64,000 nt of DNA from Streptomyces griseochromogenes (GCF_001542625.1 NZ_CP016279.1:8680001-8744000); one strand, 5' to 3'; positions 53,067 through 63,109 are shown, numbered from the stretch's first letter. Numbers and translations: made by a program. The notes: a model not told the origin generated them from the letters alone.

Positions 53067-53113
53067 GCTCTTAGCCGGTACACGGACAAGAAGTGTGTGA
53101 TCGGGGGACATCC

Positions 53114-53722
53114 GTGTTGAAGCTGCGCCGTGCCGCGGCCTGGTTCATCGACTTCGCTCTGGTGGTGACGGCGGCCTGGCTGCTCGCCGTGTTCACCTTC
53201 CACCGGATCACCGGGCTCGTGACCGACGTACCCGAACTGGCCACCCGGGGCGGCTTCGACCTGCTGACCTCGCGCGGGGACGTCGTCGACGCCTCCAAGG
53301 CGTTCGGTCTCTCGCTGTGGGACACGGTGGTGCTCGACGTGGAGGAGGCCTTCGGCGCGCTCGTCGTCGTCACGTTCCTCTACCAGTGGGCCTGTCTCAC
53401 GCTGCTCGGCCGCACCCTCGGCAAGGGCCTGCTGGGCCTGCGGGTCACCCCGCGCCGCTCCCGGCACTGCGTGCGCCGGGCCGCCGTCACCACCGCCGCC
53501 GACGTCGCCGTGTACGCCCTGGCCTGTGTGCTGCTGATCGAGGGTCACTTCGTGCTGTCGGTGGTGGTGTGGGGGGTCGCGGTGGTGCTGTTCCTGGTCA
53601 ACGCGCTGCCCGTGCTCTCCCCCGGCGGCCGCTCCCTCGCCGACCTGCTGGCCGGCACCTCGGTCGAGGGGATCCTCCGACGGGCGGAGCACACAGCGTG
53701 GGGCGGCGTACCCCGGGGGTGA
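53114..53722 (+). CDS. RDD-family membrane protein
   Basis: The 202-residue protein has four membrane helices and an RDD-like start (RRAAAWFIDFALVVTAAWLL, with the Arg-Asp positions of the family) and TLGKGLLGLRV in the loop. RDD proteins are linked to transport or to membrane-protein assembly, without a settled function. GTG 53114 follows GGGGGA by 5 bases and is preferred over an in-frame GTG 21 bases upstream. It follows cobS after 47 bases, so co-transcription is possible. Confidence 0.85.
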   Translation: MLKLRRAAAWFIDFALVVTAAWLLAVFTFHRITGLVTDVPELATRGGFDLLTSRGDVVDASKAFGLSLWDTVVLDVEEAFGALVVVTFLYQWACLTLLGRTLGKGLLGLRVTPRRSRHCVRRAAVTTAADVAVYALACVLLIEGHFVLSVVVWGVAVVLFLVNALPVLSPGGRSLADLLAGTSVEGILRRAEHTAWGGVPRG

Positions 53723-53964
53723 GCGGGGGGCGCCCGCCGACGCGGAAAGGCCGAAAGTGACCGCGGCGCCACGCGCGGGTGAACACCCGCAGGAATGAGC
53801 GAGCGGGCACACGCGCGTAGTCTCGTTCCGGGTGTTCGCCGACAGGGTGAAGGCCCCGGTTGCCACATGCCCCCAGGCCTGGACCTAGGGTCGGCTCTCG
53901 GGCCCGGTCGACCCACCCCCCTTCGGCCACAGCAACTTCACATCGGAAGCGAGATTTCACCACC

Positions 53965-55491
53965 GTGACTGCTCTGACTCTCAGCACCGCCGCGGCGCCC
54001 GGCCTGCGGGCCGACGCGATCGTCGTCGGTGTCGCCAAGGGCGCCAAGGGCCCCGTTGTCGCGCCGGGCGCCGAGGCCGTGGACAAGGCGTACGACGGCA
54101 AGCTCGCCGGCGTTCTGGAGACCCTCGGTGCCTCGGGTGCCGAGGGCGAGCTGACGAAACTGCCCTCCCCGGCCGGCTTCAAGGCACCGATCGTGGTGGC
54201 GGTGGGCCTGGGCGCGGAGCCCGAGAAGGACGCCGGATACGACGCCGAGGCCCTGCGCAAGGCGGCCGGCGTGGCCGCCCGGGCTCTCGCCGGCTCCAAG
54301 AAGGCCGCGTTCGCCCTGCCCGTCGACGGCCCCGGCGCCGTCGGCGCGATCGGCGAGGGCGTCCTGCTCGGCGCCTACTCCTTCGACGCCTACAAGGACG
54401 GCGCCAAGGACGCCAAGGCCAAGAACGGCAAGACGCCGCTGGCCGAGGCCGCGCTGCTGGGCGGCAAGCCGCGGGACGCCGCCCACAAGGGCGCCGTCGC
54501 CCGCGCCGTCGCGGTCGCCGAGGAGCTGAACCGCTCCCGCGACCTGATCAACATGCCGCCGAACGACCTCACCCCGGCGACGTTCGCCGCCGAGGCGCAG
54601 ACCGCGGCCAAGGAGCACGGCCTCAAGGTGCAGGTGCTCGACGACAAGGCCCTGGCCAAGGGCGGCTACGGCGGCCTCCTCGGCGTCGGCGGCGGCTCGG
54701 CCGCGACCCCGCGCCTGGTCAAGCTGTCGTACACGCACCCGAAGGCCGACAAGCACCTCGCGTTCGTCGGCAAGGGCATCACCTACGACTCGGGCGGCAT
54801 CTCGCTGAAGCCGGCCGGTCACAACGAGACGATGAAGTGCGACATGAGCGGTGCCGCCGCCGTGTTCGCCGCGGTCGTCGCCGCCGCGCGCCTCGGCCTG
54901 GAGGTCAATGTCACCGGCTGGCTCGCGCTGGCCGAGAACATGCCGTCGGGCACCGCCACCCGCCCCGGTGACGTGCTGCGCATGTTCAGCGGCAAGACCG
55001 TCGAGGTCCTCAACACCGACGCCGAGGGCCGCCTGGTCCTGGCGGACGCGCTGTGGGCGGCCTCGCTGGAGAAGCCGGACGCGATCGTGGACGTGGCCAC
55101 GCTGACCGGCGCGATGGTCCTGGCGCTGGGCAGCCGGACGTTCGGGATCATGGCCAACGACGAGGCATTCCGCGCCGCGGTGCACGAGGCGGCGGAGGAG
55201 GTCGGCGAGCCGGCCTGGCCGATGCCGCTGCCCGAGCACCTGCGCAAGGGCATGGACTCGCCCGTCGCCGACCTCGCGAACATGGGCGAGCGCATGGGCG
55301 GCGGGCTGGTCGCCGGTCTGTTCCTGCGCGAGTTCGTGGGCGAGGGGATCACCTGGGCGCACCTGGACATCGCGGGCCCCGCGTTCAACGAGGGCGGGCC
55401 GTTCGGTTACACACCGAAGGGGGGCACGGGTTCGGCCGTACGGACGCTGGTGCGTCTCGCCGAGCTGACAGCCGCGGGTGACCTGGGCTGA
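53965..55491 (+). CDS. pepA: Leucyl aminopeptidase (M17)
   Basis: The 508-residue two-zinc aminopeptidase has the M17 signature NTDAEGRLVLADAL and metal-binding VGKGITYDSGGISLKPA, with the conserved Lys and Asp residues. It removes N-terminal residues from peptides in the cytosol, probably as a hexamer. The GTG at 53965 gives the usual short N-terminus (TALTLSTAAAPGLRADAIVV); no strong ribosome site is seen. It lies upstream of lpd on the same strand, separated by a repeat-filled gap of 387 bases. Confidence 0.95.
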   Translation: MTALTLSTAAAPGLRADAIVVGVAKGAKGPVVAPGAEAVDKAYDGKLAGVLETLGASGAEGELTKLPSPAGFKAPIVVAVGLGAEPEKDAGYDAEALRKAAGVAARALAGSKKAAFALPVDGPGAVGAIGEGVLLGAYSFDAYKDGAKDAKAKNGKTPLAEAALLGGKPRDAAHKGAVARAVAVAEELNRSRDLINMPPNDLTPATFAAEAQTAAKEHGLKVQVLDDKALAKGGYGGLLGVGGGSAATPRLVKLSYTHPKADKHLAFVGKGITYDSGGISLKPAGHNETMKCDMSGAAAVFAAVVAAARLGLEVNVTGWLALAENMPSGTATRPGDVLRMFSGKTVEVLNTDAEGRLVLADALWAASLEKPDAIVDVATLTGAMVLALGSRTFGIMANDEAFRAAVHEAAEEVGEPAWPMPLPEHLRKGMDSPVADLANMGERMGGGLVAGLFLREFVGEGITWAHLDIAGPAFNEGGPFGYTPKGGTGSAVRTLVRLAELTAAGDLG

Positions 55492-55878
55492 CTCGCCTGA
55501 GGGCTCGGTCCGCTCCGTAGTACGGCGACCGCAGGGGCGTGGGGGTTGTTCGCGCAGTTCCCCGCGCCCCTTCGGGTCTGCCACCGCCTGCCTCCTCGCA
55601 GGTGAACCCCCGGGAGGGCGGGTTGCGCCCGCGCGGCGGAGCCGCGCGTCGAACACGGCCCCGCGCCCCTGCGGTCGGATGCCCCCGGCCTTCATTTCAA
55701 GGGGACGTGGGGTGTCTCACACCCCGGCCCGGCGTCTCGTCCGCCTCGAACAAGTGCAAAGATGGAGCCCGGCAGGACAGGGCCCCCACCGAAGGGCCGA
55801 AGCATCAAGCGGCCGGACACCAGCCGCCCGCCGGTCATCGTCGACCGGCCTACGGCGCACATGCATGGAGGACGTGAC
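55492..55878. repeat. Repeat-filled gap with dispersed GC-rich repeats (copies 7 and 8)
   Basis: CGCGCAGTTCCCCGCGCCCC lies near 55551-55570 and a second form, GCGGCGGAGCCGCGCGTCGAA with GGCCCCGCGCCCCTGCGG, at about 55634-55676. The latter resembles the end of the inverted pair around cobU. The remainder up to the lpd ribosome site (GGAGG, about 55867) holds the lpd promoter. No gene is evident here. Confidence 0.7.
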
Positions 55879-57267
55879 GTGGCGAACGACGCCAGCACCG
55901 TTTTCGACCTAGTGATCCTCGGCGGTGGCAGCGGTGGTTACGCCGCGGCCCTGCGCGGGGCGCAGCTGGGCCTGGACGTCGCCCTGATCGAGAAGGACAA
56001 GGTCGGCGGCACCTGCCTGCACCGGGGTTGCATCCCCACCAAGGCCCTGCTGCACGCGGGCGAGATCGCCGACCAGGCCCGCGAGAGCGAGCAGTTCGGC
56101 GTCAAGGCCACCTTCGAGGGCATCGACGTCCCGGCCGTCCACAAGTACAAGGACGGCGTCATCGCCGGCCTGTACAAGGGTCTGCAGGGCCTGATCGCCT
56201 CCCGCAAGGTGACCTACATCGAGGGTGAGGGCCGGCTGTCCTCCCCGACCTCCGTCGACGTGAACGGCCAGCGCGTCCAGGGCCGCCACGTCCTGCTGGC
56301 GACCGGCTCCGTGCCGAAGTCGCTGCCGGGCCTGGAGATCGACGGCAACCGGATCATCTCCTCCGACCACGCCCTCGTCCTGGACCGCGTGCCGAAGTCC
56401 GCGATCATCCTGGGCGGCGGTGTCATCGGCGTCGAGTTCGCCTCGGCGTGGAAGTCCTTCGGCTCGGACGTCACCGTCATCGAGGGCCTGAAGCACCTCG
56501 TCCCGGTCGAGGACGAGAACAGCTCGAAGCTTCTTGAGCGCGCGTTCCGCAAGCGCGGCATCAAGTTCAACCTCGGCACCTTCTTCCAGAAGGCCGAGTA
56601 CACCCAGGACGGTGTGAAGGTCACCCTCGCCGACGGCAAGGAGTTCGAGGCCGAGGTCCTGCTCGTCGCCGTCGGCCGCGGCCCCGTCTCCCAGGGCCTC
56701 GGCTACGAGGAGCAGGGTGTCGCCATGGACCGCGGCTACGTCCTGGCCGACGAGTACATGCGGACCAACGTTCCGACCATCTCCGCCGTCGGCGACCTCG
56801 TCCCGACGCTCCAGCTCGCGCACGTCGGCTTCGCCGAGGGCATCCTGGTGGCGGAGCGTCTGGCCGGTCTGAAGGTCGTTCCGATCGACTACGACGGTGT
56901 GCCGCGGGTGACGTACTGCCACCCGGAGGTCGCCTCCGTCGGTATCACCGAGGCCAAGGCCAAGGAGATCTACGGCGCGGACAAGGTCGTCGCTCTGAAG
57001 TACAACCTGGCGGGCAACGGCAAGAGCAAGATCCTGAACACCGCGGGCGAGATCAAGCTCGTCCAGGTGAAGGACGGTGCCGTGGTCGGCGTCCACATGG
57101 TCGGCGACCGCATGGGTGAGCAGGTCGGCGAGGCCCAGCTGATCTACAACTGGGAGGCGCTGCCGGCCGAGGTCGCCCAGCTCATCCACGCCCACCCGAC
57201 GCAGAACGAGGCGATGGGCGAGGCGCACCTGGCGCTCGCCGGCAAGCCGCTGCACTCCCACGACTGA
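55879..57267 (+). CDS. lpdA: Dihydrolipoyl dehydrogenase (E3)
   Basis: The 462-residue flavoprotein reoxidises lipoyl groups of 2-oxoacid dehydrogenase complexes with NAD+. It has the FAD motif [18 protein letters not shown], the redox disulfide [17 protein letters not shown], an NAD motif [15 protein letters not shown] and the C-terminal HAHPTQNEA with the catalytic His-Glu. The GTG at 55879 has GGAGG 7 bases upstream; the longer ORF upstream lacks conserved sequence. It is followed after 61 bases by the E2 gene, clearly one operon. Confidence 0.96.
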   Translation: MANDASTVFDLVILGGGSGGYAAALRGAQLGLDVALIEKDKVGGTCLHRGCIPTKALLHAGEIADQARESEQFGVKATFEGIDVPAVHKYKDGVIAGLYKGLQGLIASRKVTYIEGEGRLSSPTSVDVNGQRVQGRHVLLATGSVPKSLPGLEIDGNRIISSDHALVLDRVPKSAIILGGGVIGVEFASAWKSFGSDVTVIEGLKHLVPVEDENSSKLLERAFRKRGIKFNLGTFFQKAEYTQDGVKVTLADGKEFEAEVLLVAVGRGPVSQGLGYEEQGVAMDRGYVLADEYMRTNVPTISAVGDLVPTLQLAHVGFAEGILVAERLAGLKVVPIDYDGVPRVTYCHPEVASVGITEAKAKEIYGADKVVALKYNLAGNGKSKILNTAGEIKLVQVKDGAVVGVHMVGDRMGEQVGEAQLIYNWEALPAEVAQLIHAHPTQNEAMGEAHLALAGKPLHSHD

Positions 57268-57328
57268 GCCTTCGGTCAACGGGCGCGACGACACAGACTT
57301 CCGCAATTCGTTAGGAGCAACCGAAACC

Positions 57329-59098
57329 ATGGCGGTTTCCGTAACCCTTCCGGCGCTCGGTGAGAGCGTCACCGAGGGCACTGTCACCCGCTGGCTGAAG
57401 GCAGAGGGCGAGCGCGTCGAGGCCGACGAGCCGCTGCTCGAGGTCTCGACCGACAAGGTCGACACCGAGATTCCCTCGCCCGCCGCCGGTGTGCTGGCCT
57501 CCATCAAGGTCGCCGAGGACGAGACGGTCGAGGTCGGCGCCGAGCTGGCCGTCATCGACGACGGCACGGGCGCGCCCGCTGCCGCTCCGGCCCCCGCGGC
57601 CGCCGAGGCTCCGGCCCCGGCCGCAGAGCCCGCCCCGGCCCCCGTCGCCGAGGCCCCCGCCGCCCCGGCCCCGGCCGCCCCCGCTGCCCCGGCCGGTGGC
57701 GCCCAGGGCACCGACGTGGTCCTGCCCGCGCTCGGTGAGTCCGTCACCGAGGGCACCGTCACCCGCTGGCTGAAGGCGGTCGGCGAGAGCGTCGAGGCCG
57801 ACGAGCCGCTGCTCGAGGTCTCCACGGACAAGGTCGACACCGAGATCCCGGCGCCCGCCTCCGGCGTGCTGCTGGAGATCGTGGTCGGCGAGGACGAGAC
57901 CGCCGAAGTCGGCGCCAAGCTCGCCGTCATCGGCGCCGCGGGTGCGGCTCCGGCCGCCGCCCCGGCCCCCGCCGCTCCGGCCCCGGCCCCCGCTGCCCCG
58001 GCCCCGGTGGCTCCGGCCGCCCCGGCCCCGGCCGCTCCGGCGCCCGCGCCCGCCCCGGTCGCCGCCGCCCCGGCTCCGGCCGCCCCGGCCCCCGCGCCGG
58101 TGGCTCCGGCCCCGGTCACCCCGGCTCCGGCCGCTCCCGCCCCCGCCGCCCAGGCGACGGACGAGGGCGCCTACGTCACCCCGCTGGTGCGCAAGCTCGC
58201 CGCCGAGAACGGCGTCGACCTGGCCGCTGTCAAGGGCACCGGCGTCGGCGGCCGTATCCGCAAGCAGGACGTCATCGCCGCCGCCGAGGCCGCGAAGGCC
58301 GCCGCGGCCGCTCCGGCCCCGGCCGCTGCCGCCGCCCCGGCCGCCGCCAAGAAGGCTCCGGCGCTGGAGGTCTCCCCGCTGCGCGGCCAGACCGTCAAGA
58401 TGACCCGCATCCGCAAGGTCATCGGCGACAACATGGTCAAGGCGCTGCACGAGCAGGCCCAGCTGTCGTCGGTCGTCGAGGTCGACGTCACCCGCCTGAT
58501 GAAGCTGCGCGGCCAGGCGAAGGACTCCTTCGCGGCCCGCGAGGGCGTCAAGCTCTCCCCGATGCCGTTCTTCGTCAAGGCCGCCGCCCAGGCGCTGAAG
58601 GCCCACCCGGTCATCAACGCCCGGATCAACGAGGCCGAGGGCACGATCACCTACTTCGACACCGAGAACGTCGGTATCGCGGTGGACTCGGAGAAGGGCC
58701 TGATGACCCCGGTCATCAAGGGCGCCGGTGACCTCAACATCGCCGGTATCGCCAAGGCCACGGCCGACCTGGCCGGCAAGGTCCGCGCCAACAAGATCAC
58801 CCCGGACGAGCTGTCCGGCGCGACCTTCACCATCTCCAACACCGGCTCGCGCGGCGCGCTGTTCGACACGATCATCGTGCCGCCGAACCAGGTCGCGATC
58901 CTCGGCATCGGTGCCACGGTCAAGCGTCCGGCCGTCATCGAGACCGAGGAGGGCACGGTCATCGGCGTCCGCGACATGACCTACCTGACGCTCTCCTACG
59001 ACCACCGCCTGGTCGACGGCGCCGACGCGGCCCGTTACCTGACGACGGTCAAGCAGATCCTCGAGACCGGCGAGTTCAGCGCCGAGCTGGGTCTGTAA
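57329..59098 (+). CDS. sucB: Dihydrolipoamide acyltransferase (E2) with two lipoyl domains
   Basis: The 589-residue protein has two lipoyl domains (about 1-78 and 128-205, lipoylated Lys in STDKVDTEI in both) joined by Ala-Pro-rich linkers. A peripheral-subunit-binding domain ([20 protein letters not shown]) follows, then a catalytic core with [14 protein letters not shown]. It is usually called a succinyltransferase. In actinobacteria one such E2 can serve both pyruvate and 2-oxoglutarate dehydrogenase, and the nearby aceE supports that possibility. The ATG has AGGAG about 11 bases upstream. The Ala-Pro linkers are highly repetitive in DNA and could vary in length. Confidence 0.93.
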   Translation: MAVSVTLPALGESVTEGTVTRWLKAEGERVEADEPLLEVSTDKVDTEIPSPAAGVLASIKVAEDETVEVGAELAVIDDGTGAPAAAPAPAAAEAPAPAAEPAPAPVAEAPAAPAPAAPAAPAGGAQGTDVVLPALGESVTEGTVTRWLKAVGESVEADEPLLEVSTDKVDTEIPAPASGVLLEIVVGEDETAEVGAKLAVIGAAGAAPAAAPAPAAPAPAPAAPAPVAPAAPAPAAPAPAPAPVAAAPAPAAPAPAPVAPAPVTPAPAAPAPAAQATDEGAYVTPLVRKLAAENGVDLAAVKGTGVGGRIRKQDVIAAAEAAKAAAAAPAPAAAAAPAAAKKAPALEVSPLRGQTVKMTRIRKVIGDNMVKALHEQAQLSSVVEVDVTRLMKLRGQAKDSFAAREGVKLSPMPFFVKAAAQALKAHPVINARINEAEGTITYFDTENVGIAVDSEKGLMTPVIKGAGDLNIAGIAKATADLAGKVRANKITPDELSGATFTISNTGSRGALFDTIIVPPNQVAILGIGATVKRPAVIETEEGTVIGVRDMTYLTLSYDHRLVDGADAARYLTTVKQILETGEFSAELGL

Positions 59099-59123
59099 GG
59101 CTCGGGAGCCGCACAGCGGTACG

Positions 59124-59166
59124 GCAGAGCCCCCGTCCGGAGTCCTTCTCCGGGCGGGGGCTCTGC
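59124..59166 (+). terminator. Terminator after the lpd-E2 operon
   Basis: Nineteen-base arms (59124-59142 and 59148-59166) with one G-U pair enclose loop TCCTT. It lies 26 bases after the E2 stop and is one of the strongest hairpins in the window. Confidence 0.9.
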
Positions 59167-59297
59167 GCGTACCGACGGTCGCTCGTGCCGTCCTCTCGAC
59201 CTCCATGCCCAGCTCGGCGGCGCCGACGGCGTACTCGCTCTCGTCGAACCCGTCCGTGCGCGGAATGCTTCCCCACAGGGGCGGGCACCTCTCTGTA

Positions 59298-59312
59298 ACA
59301 GGTATCACCTGT
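59298..59312. promoter_or_regulatory. Palindrome upstream of the GntR gene
   Basis: ACAGGT (59298-59303) and ACCTGT (59307-59312) flank three bases. It lies 97 bases before the GntR start, where an autoregulatory operator would be expected. The 59167-59297 stretch before it shows no gene. Confidence 0.45.
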
Positions 59313-59408
59313 GGCGAGAGCTACCGTGCCCCGCCCGTCCGGGGCCCACGGCCGTATTGTCTAAGGGTCCCGCCGACCCGCCGGGTCCGCACTGCCAAGG
59401 AGCCCCCC

Positions 59409-60032
59409 ATGACCGCGCCCGTCGTCCACTCGCTGCGCGAGCAGATCCGCGAGCACATCGTGGAGGGGATCGTCAGCGGGCGCTGGCAGCCGGGCGAGCG
59501 GATCGTCGAACGGCGGATCGCCACCGAGCTGGAGGTCAGCCAGACCCCGGTCCGCGAGGCCCTGCGCGAGCTGGAGTCGCTGCGCCTGATCGAGTCCGCG
59601 CCGAACAAGGGCGTCCGGGTGCGGAACCTGACCGCGGCCGACCTGGAGGAGAGCTACCCCGTCCGGGCCGGCCTGGAGGCCATCGCGGCGGAGCTGGCGG
59701 CCGACCGCCTCGCGGAGGACTGCTCGGCCCTGGAGCCGCACGTGCTGGCCCTGTACGAGGCCGACCGCGAGGCCGACGGCACGGCCCAGGTGCGCCACAC
59801 GGTCGGCTTCCACCGCGAGCTGGTCCGCGCGGCGGACAACTCGGTGCTGCTGCACACCTGGGAGGGCCTGGGCATCGAGGTCTTCACGGCGCTGTCGATC
59901 CGCTGGCTGGGCACGGTGCAGCAGTCGTACGCCGAGGAGCACGAGGAGCTGGTGCAGGCCTTCAAGCGGCGGGATCCGCGGATCGCGGAGCTGGTGAAGG
60001 CCCACGTGCTGGGCTGCGCTCCGCGCGCCTGA
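59409..60032 (+). CDS. GntR-family regulator, FCD type
   Basis: The 207-residue protein has a winged helix (LREQIREHIVEGIVSGRWQPG, then VSQTPVREALRELESLRLIE) and an all-helical FCD domain that binds organic acids through a metal (RAGLEAIAAELAADRL, HRELVRAADNS). ATG 59409 follows AAGGAG by 6 bases. The position between the E2 gene and aceE suggests control of pyruvate or 2-oxoglutarate dehydrogenase, with pyruvate or a related acid as ligand. This is an inference from context, as for PdhR in enterics. Confidence 0.92.
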   Translation: MTAPVVHSLREQIREHIVEGIVSGRWQPGERIVERRIATELEVSQTPVREALRELESLRLIESAPNKGVRVRNLTAADLEESYPVRAGLEAIAAELAADRLAEDCSALEPHVLALYEADREADGTAQVRHTVGFHRELVRAADNSVLLHTWEGLGIEVFTALSIRWLGTVQQSYAEEHEELVQAFKRRDPRIAELVKAHVLGCAPRA

Positions 60033-60080
60033 AGCAGCCGAGCATCCCCGCGCTCACCTGCGAAAACACTGCCGTGACAC

Positions 60081-60115
60081 GGCACCCGGTGCCCACTTCA
60101 AAGGCACCCGGTGCC
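60081..60115. promoter_or_regulatory. Tandem palindromic 13-mers upstream of aceE
   Basis: GGCACCCGGTGCC occurs at 60081-60093 and again at 60103-60115, each with GGCAC/GTGCC arms. The centres are 22 bases apart, two helical turns, so two dimers could bind on one DNA face. It could alternatively be part of the GntR gene's terminator, since TATTTTCTC follows. Confidence 0.5.
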
Positions 60116-60154
60116 TATTTTCTCGGAATCAAGAGGTTTTCACCCTCAACCCTT

Positions 60155-60171
60155 TGATCGATCATCGATCA
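60155..60171. promoter_or_regulatory. 17-bp perfect palindrome upstream of aceE
   Basis: TGATCGAT (60155-60162) and ATCGATCA (60164-60171) flank one base. It lies 121 bases before the aceE start in an AT-richer stretch near the likely promoter (TTTTCACCC upstream). It is a good operator candidate for the GntR/FCD regulator or another dimeric protein. Confidence 0.6.
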
Positions 60172-60291
60172 GGGAGTTACAGTCGCCGACGGACTTCCAC
60201 CGAAGTCCGCTGCCCTGTCCTGCCAAAGACCAAGGGCACCCCCGAACCCTTACCGATGAGGGAACCCCCTTCGACTGAGGAAGGCGGCGAC

Positions 60292-63003
60292 ATGACCGAC
60301 CCCAACGCCATCCAGCCGAGCGCGCTCGACCAGCTCCCCGACCGCGATCCCGAGGAGACCGCCGAGTGGCGGGCCTCCCTGGACGCCGTCGCCAGGGAGG
60401 CCGGGCCGCACCGCGCCGCGTACCTGATGCGACGCACGCTGGAGCGCGCCGAGGCGGGCGGCATCGCGCTGCCGAAGCTCCTCGAGACCGACTACGTCAA
60501 CACCATCCCCACCGCCGCCGAGCCGGACGTCCCCGGTGACGAGGCGATGGAGGCCCGGATCACGGCCTGGAACCGCTGGAACGCGGCCGCCATGGTGACC
60601 CGCGGCTCGAAGTACGGCGTCGGCGGCCACATCGCCACCTTCGCCTCCGCGGCCTGGCTCTACGAGACCGGCTTCAACCACTTCTTCAAGGGCAAGGAGT
60701 CCCAGGAGGCCGCCGGCTCCGGCGACCAGCTGTACATCCAGGGCCACGCCTCCCCCGGCATCTACGCCCGCGCCTTCCTGGACGGCCGGCTGAACGAGGG
60801 CCACCTCGACAACTTCCGCCAGGAGTCCGGCGGCAACGGCCTGCCCTCCTACCCGCACCCGCGCCGCCTGCCCTGGCTGTGGGAGTTCCCGACGGTGTCG
60901 ATGGGCCTCGGCCCGCTCTCCGCGATCTACCAGGCGCGCTTCAACCGCTACCTGACCAACCGCGGCATCAAGGACGTCTCCGCCTCGCACGTGTGGGCGT
61001 TCCTCGGCGACGGCGAGATGGACGAGCCGGAGTCGACGGCGGCCCTCGCGCTCGCCGCCCGTGAGGAGCTGGACAACCTCACCTTCGTCATCAACTGCAA
61101 CCTGCAGCGCCTGGACGGCCCGGTCCGCGCCAACTTCAAGATCGTGCAGGAGCTGGAGGCCCAGTTCCGCGGCGCCGGCTGGAACGTCGTCAAGACGCTG
61201 TGGGGCTCGGCCTGGGACGAGCTGTTCCAGCTCGACACCACCGGCGCGCTCGTACGCCGCCTGCGCGAGGTACCGGACGCGCAGATCCAGACGTACCAGA
61301 CCCGCGACGCCGCCTACATCCGCGCCGACTTCTTCGGCAAGGACCCGGCGCTCGCCGAGATGGCGCGGCTGCTGAGCGACGACAAGATCCTCGAGATCTT
61401 CCACCTCTCCCGCGGCGGCCACGAGGCCCGCAAGGTCTACGCCGCGTACAAGGCCGCGGTCGAGCACAAGGGCGCGCCGACCGTGATCCTGGCCCAGACG
61501 GTCAAGGGCCACACCCTCGGCGAGGGCTTCGCGTCGAAGAACGCCAACCACCAGATGAAGAAGCTGACGGTGGACGAGTTCAAGACGATGCGGGACCTGC
61601 TGGACCTGCCGATCAAGGACAGCGACTTCACCGACGGCCAGGTTCCCTACGGCCACCCGGGCGCCGACTCCGCCGAGGTCCGCTACCTCCAGGAGCGCCG
61701 CGCGGCCCTCGGCGGCCCCGCCCCGGCCCGCCGCGTCCACCCGCTCGCCCCGCTGCCCGCCCCCGCGGAGAAGGCCTTCGCCTCCTTCGACAAGGGCTCC
61801 GGCTCCCAGAACGTGGCCACCACCATGGCCTTCGTCCGCCTGGTCAAGGACCTGGTCCGCGACAAGGAGACGGGCAAGCGCTGGGTGCCGATCGTCCCCG
61901 ACGAGGCGCGCACCTTCGGCATGGAGTCGCTGTTCCCGTCGCTCGGGATCTACTCCCCCAAGGGCCAGACGTACGAGCCGGTCGACCGCGACCAGCTGAT
62001 GTACTACAAGGAGGCCAAGAACGGCCAGATCCTCAACGAGGGGATCACCGAGGCCGGCTCGATGGCCGACTTCATCGCCGCGTCCACCGCGTACGCCACA
62101 CACGGCGAGGCGATGATCCCGTTCTACATCTTCTACTCGATGTTCGGCTGGCAGCGCACGGCCGACCAGATGTGGCAGCTCGGCGACCAGCTCGGCCGCG
62201 GCTTCCTGGTCGGCGCGACGGCGGGCCGTACGACCCTGACGGGCGAGGGCCTGCAGCACGCCGACGGCCACTCCCCGGTGATCGCGGCCACCAACCCGGC
62301 GGCGCTGACGTACGACCCCGCCTTCGCCTACGAGGTCGCGGTCGTCGTACGTGAAGGTCTGCGCCGGATGTACGGCGAGGCCAAGCCGGGCGAGGACCAG
62401 AACGTCTTCTACTACCTGACGGTCTACAACGAGCCGCTGCCGCAGCCGGCCAAGCCGGCCGGGCTCGGCATCGACGAGGGCATCGTCAAGGGCCTGTACC
62501 GCTTCAACACGGCGGAGTCCGCGGGCGTGACCGCCCCGGCCAACGCGCCGCGCATCCAGCTGCTCGGCTCGGGTACGGCGATCCACTGGGCCCTGCGGGC
62601 GCAGCAGCTGCTCGCCGAGGAGTGGGGCGTGGCCGCCGACGTGTGGTCCGCGACCTCCTGGTCGGAGCTGCGCCGCGACGCGATGGAGGCCGACGCGGCC
62701 CTGCTGCGCGGCGAGGAGCGCGTGCCGTACGTCCGTCAGGCGCTGCAGGGCGCCGACGGCCCGGTCCTCGCGGTCTCCGACTACATGCGCCAGGTCCCGG
62801 ACCAGATCGCGCAGTGGGTCGAGCAGGACTGGTCCTCGCTGGGCGCCGACGGCTTCGGTCTGTCGGACACGCGTGAGGCCGCCCGCCGCCACTTCGGCGT
62901 CGACGCCGAGTCGATCGTCGTCGCGGCCCTGGCCCAGCTCGCCAAGCGCGGCGAGGTCAAGGCGACAGCGGTGAAGGAAGCCCGGGAGAAGTACGGGCTG
63001 TAG
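60292..63003 (+). CDS. aceE: Pyruvate dehydrogenase E1 component (homodimeric)
   Basis: The 903-residue thiamine-diphosphate enzyme decarboxylates pyruvate and acetylates the lipoyl group of E2. It contains the cofactor motif GDGEMDEPESTAALALA, HIATFASAAWLYETGFNHFF and a transketolase-like central domain. ATG 60292 has GAGGAAGG 7 bases upstream and is preferred to an in-frame ATG at 60256. The complex uses E2 and E3 encoded upstream, or others elsewhere. Three palindromes upstream suggest tight regulation. Confidence 0.96.
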   Translation: MTDPNAIQPSALDQLPDRDPEETAEWRASLDAVAREAGPHRAAYLMRRTLERAEAGGIALPKLLETDYVNTIPTAAEPDVPGDEAMEARITAWNRWNAAAMVTRGSKYGVGGHIATFASAAWLYETGFNHFFKGKESQEAAGSGDQLYIQGHASPGIYARAFLDGRLNEGHLDNFRQESGGNGLPSYPHPRRLPWLWEFPTVSMGLGPLSAIYQARFNRYLTNRGIKDVSASHVWAFLGDGEMDEPESTAALALAAREELDNLTFVINCNLQRLDGPVRANFKIVQELEAQFRGAGWNVVKTLWGSAWDELFQLDTTGALVRRLREVPDAQIQTYQTRDAAYIRADFFGKDPALAEMARLLSDDKILEIFHLSRGGHEARKVYAAYKAAVEHKGAPTVILAQTVKGHTLGEGFASKNANHQMKKLTVDEFKTMRDLLDLPIKDSDFTDGQVPYGHPGADSAEVRYLQERRAALGGPAPARRVHPLAPLPAPAEKAFASFDKGSGSQNVATTMAFVRLVKDLVRDKETGKRWVPIVPDEARTFGMESLFPSLGIYSPKGQTYEPVDRDQLMYYKEAKNGQILNEGITEAGSMADFIAASTAYATHGEAMIPFYIFYSMFGWQRTADQMWQLGDQLGRGFLVGATAGRTTLTGEGLQHADGHSPVIAATNPAALTYDPAFAYEVAVVVREGLRRMYGEAKPGEDQNVFYYLTVYNEPLPQPAKPAGLGIDEGIVKGLYRFNTAESAGVTAPANAPRIQLLGSGTAIHWALRAQQLLAEEWGVAADVWSATSWSELRRDAMEADAALLRGEERVPYVRQALQGADGPVLAVSDYMRQVPDQIAQWVEQDWSSLGADGFGLSDTREAARRHFGVDAESIVVAALAQLAKRGEVKATAVKEAREKYGL

Positions 63004-63021
63004 TCACCGACGAGGTGCTGT

Positions 63022-63051
63022 GAAGGGGTACGGCTGCTGCCGTACCCCTTC
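63022..63051 (+). terminator. Terminator after aceE
   Basis: Perfect 13-bp arms GAAGGGGTACGGC (63022-63034) and GCCGTACCCCTTC (63039-63051) with a four-base loop, followed by TCGTTCTCT. It is 19 bases after the aceE stop. Confidence 0.9.
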
Positions 63052-63109
63052 TCGTTCTCTCCTCGGCTTCGCCGCCTTCGCTGTCGGTGGCCCCCGGCAT
63101 CATGAGGTC

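Noticed and set aside
55909..59308. Long minus-strand frames opposite lpd and E2, rich in Ala/Gly or Gly/Arg
   Set aside because: They mirror the Ala-Pro linkers and GC-biased codons of the true plus-strand genes and have no start region or homology.
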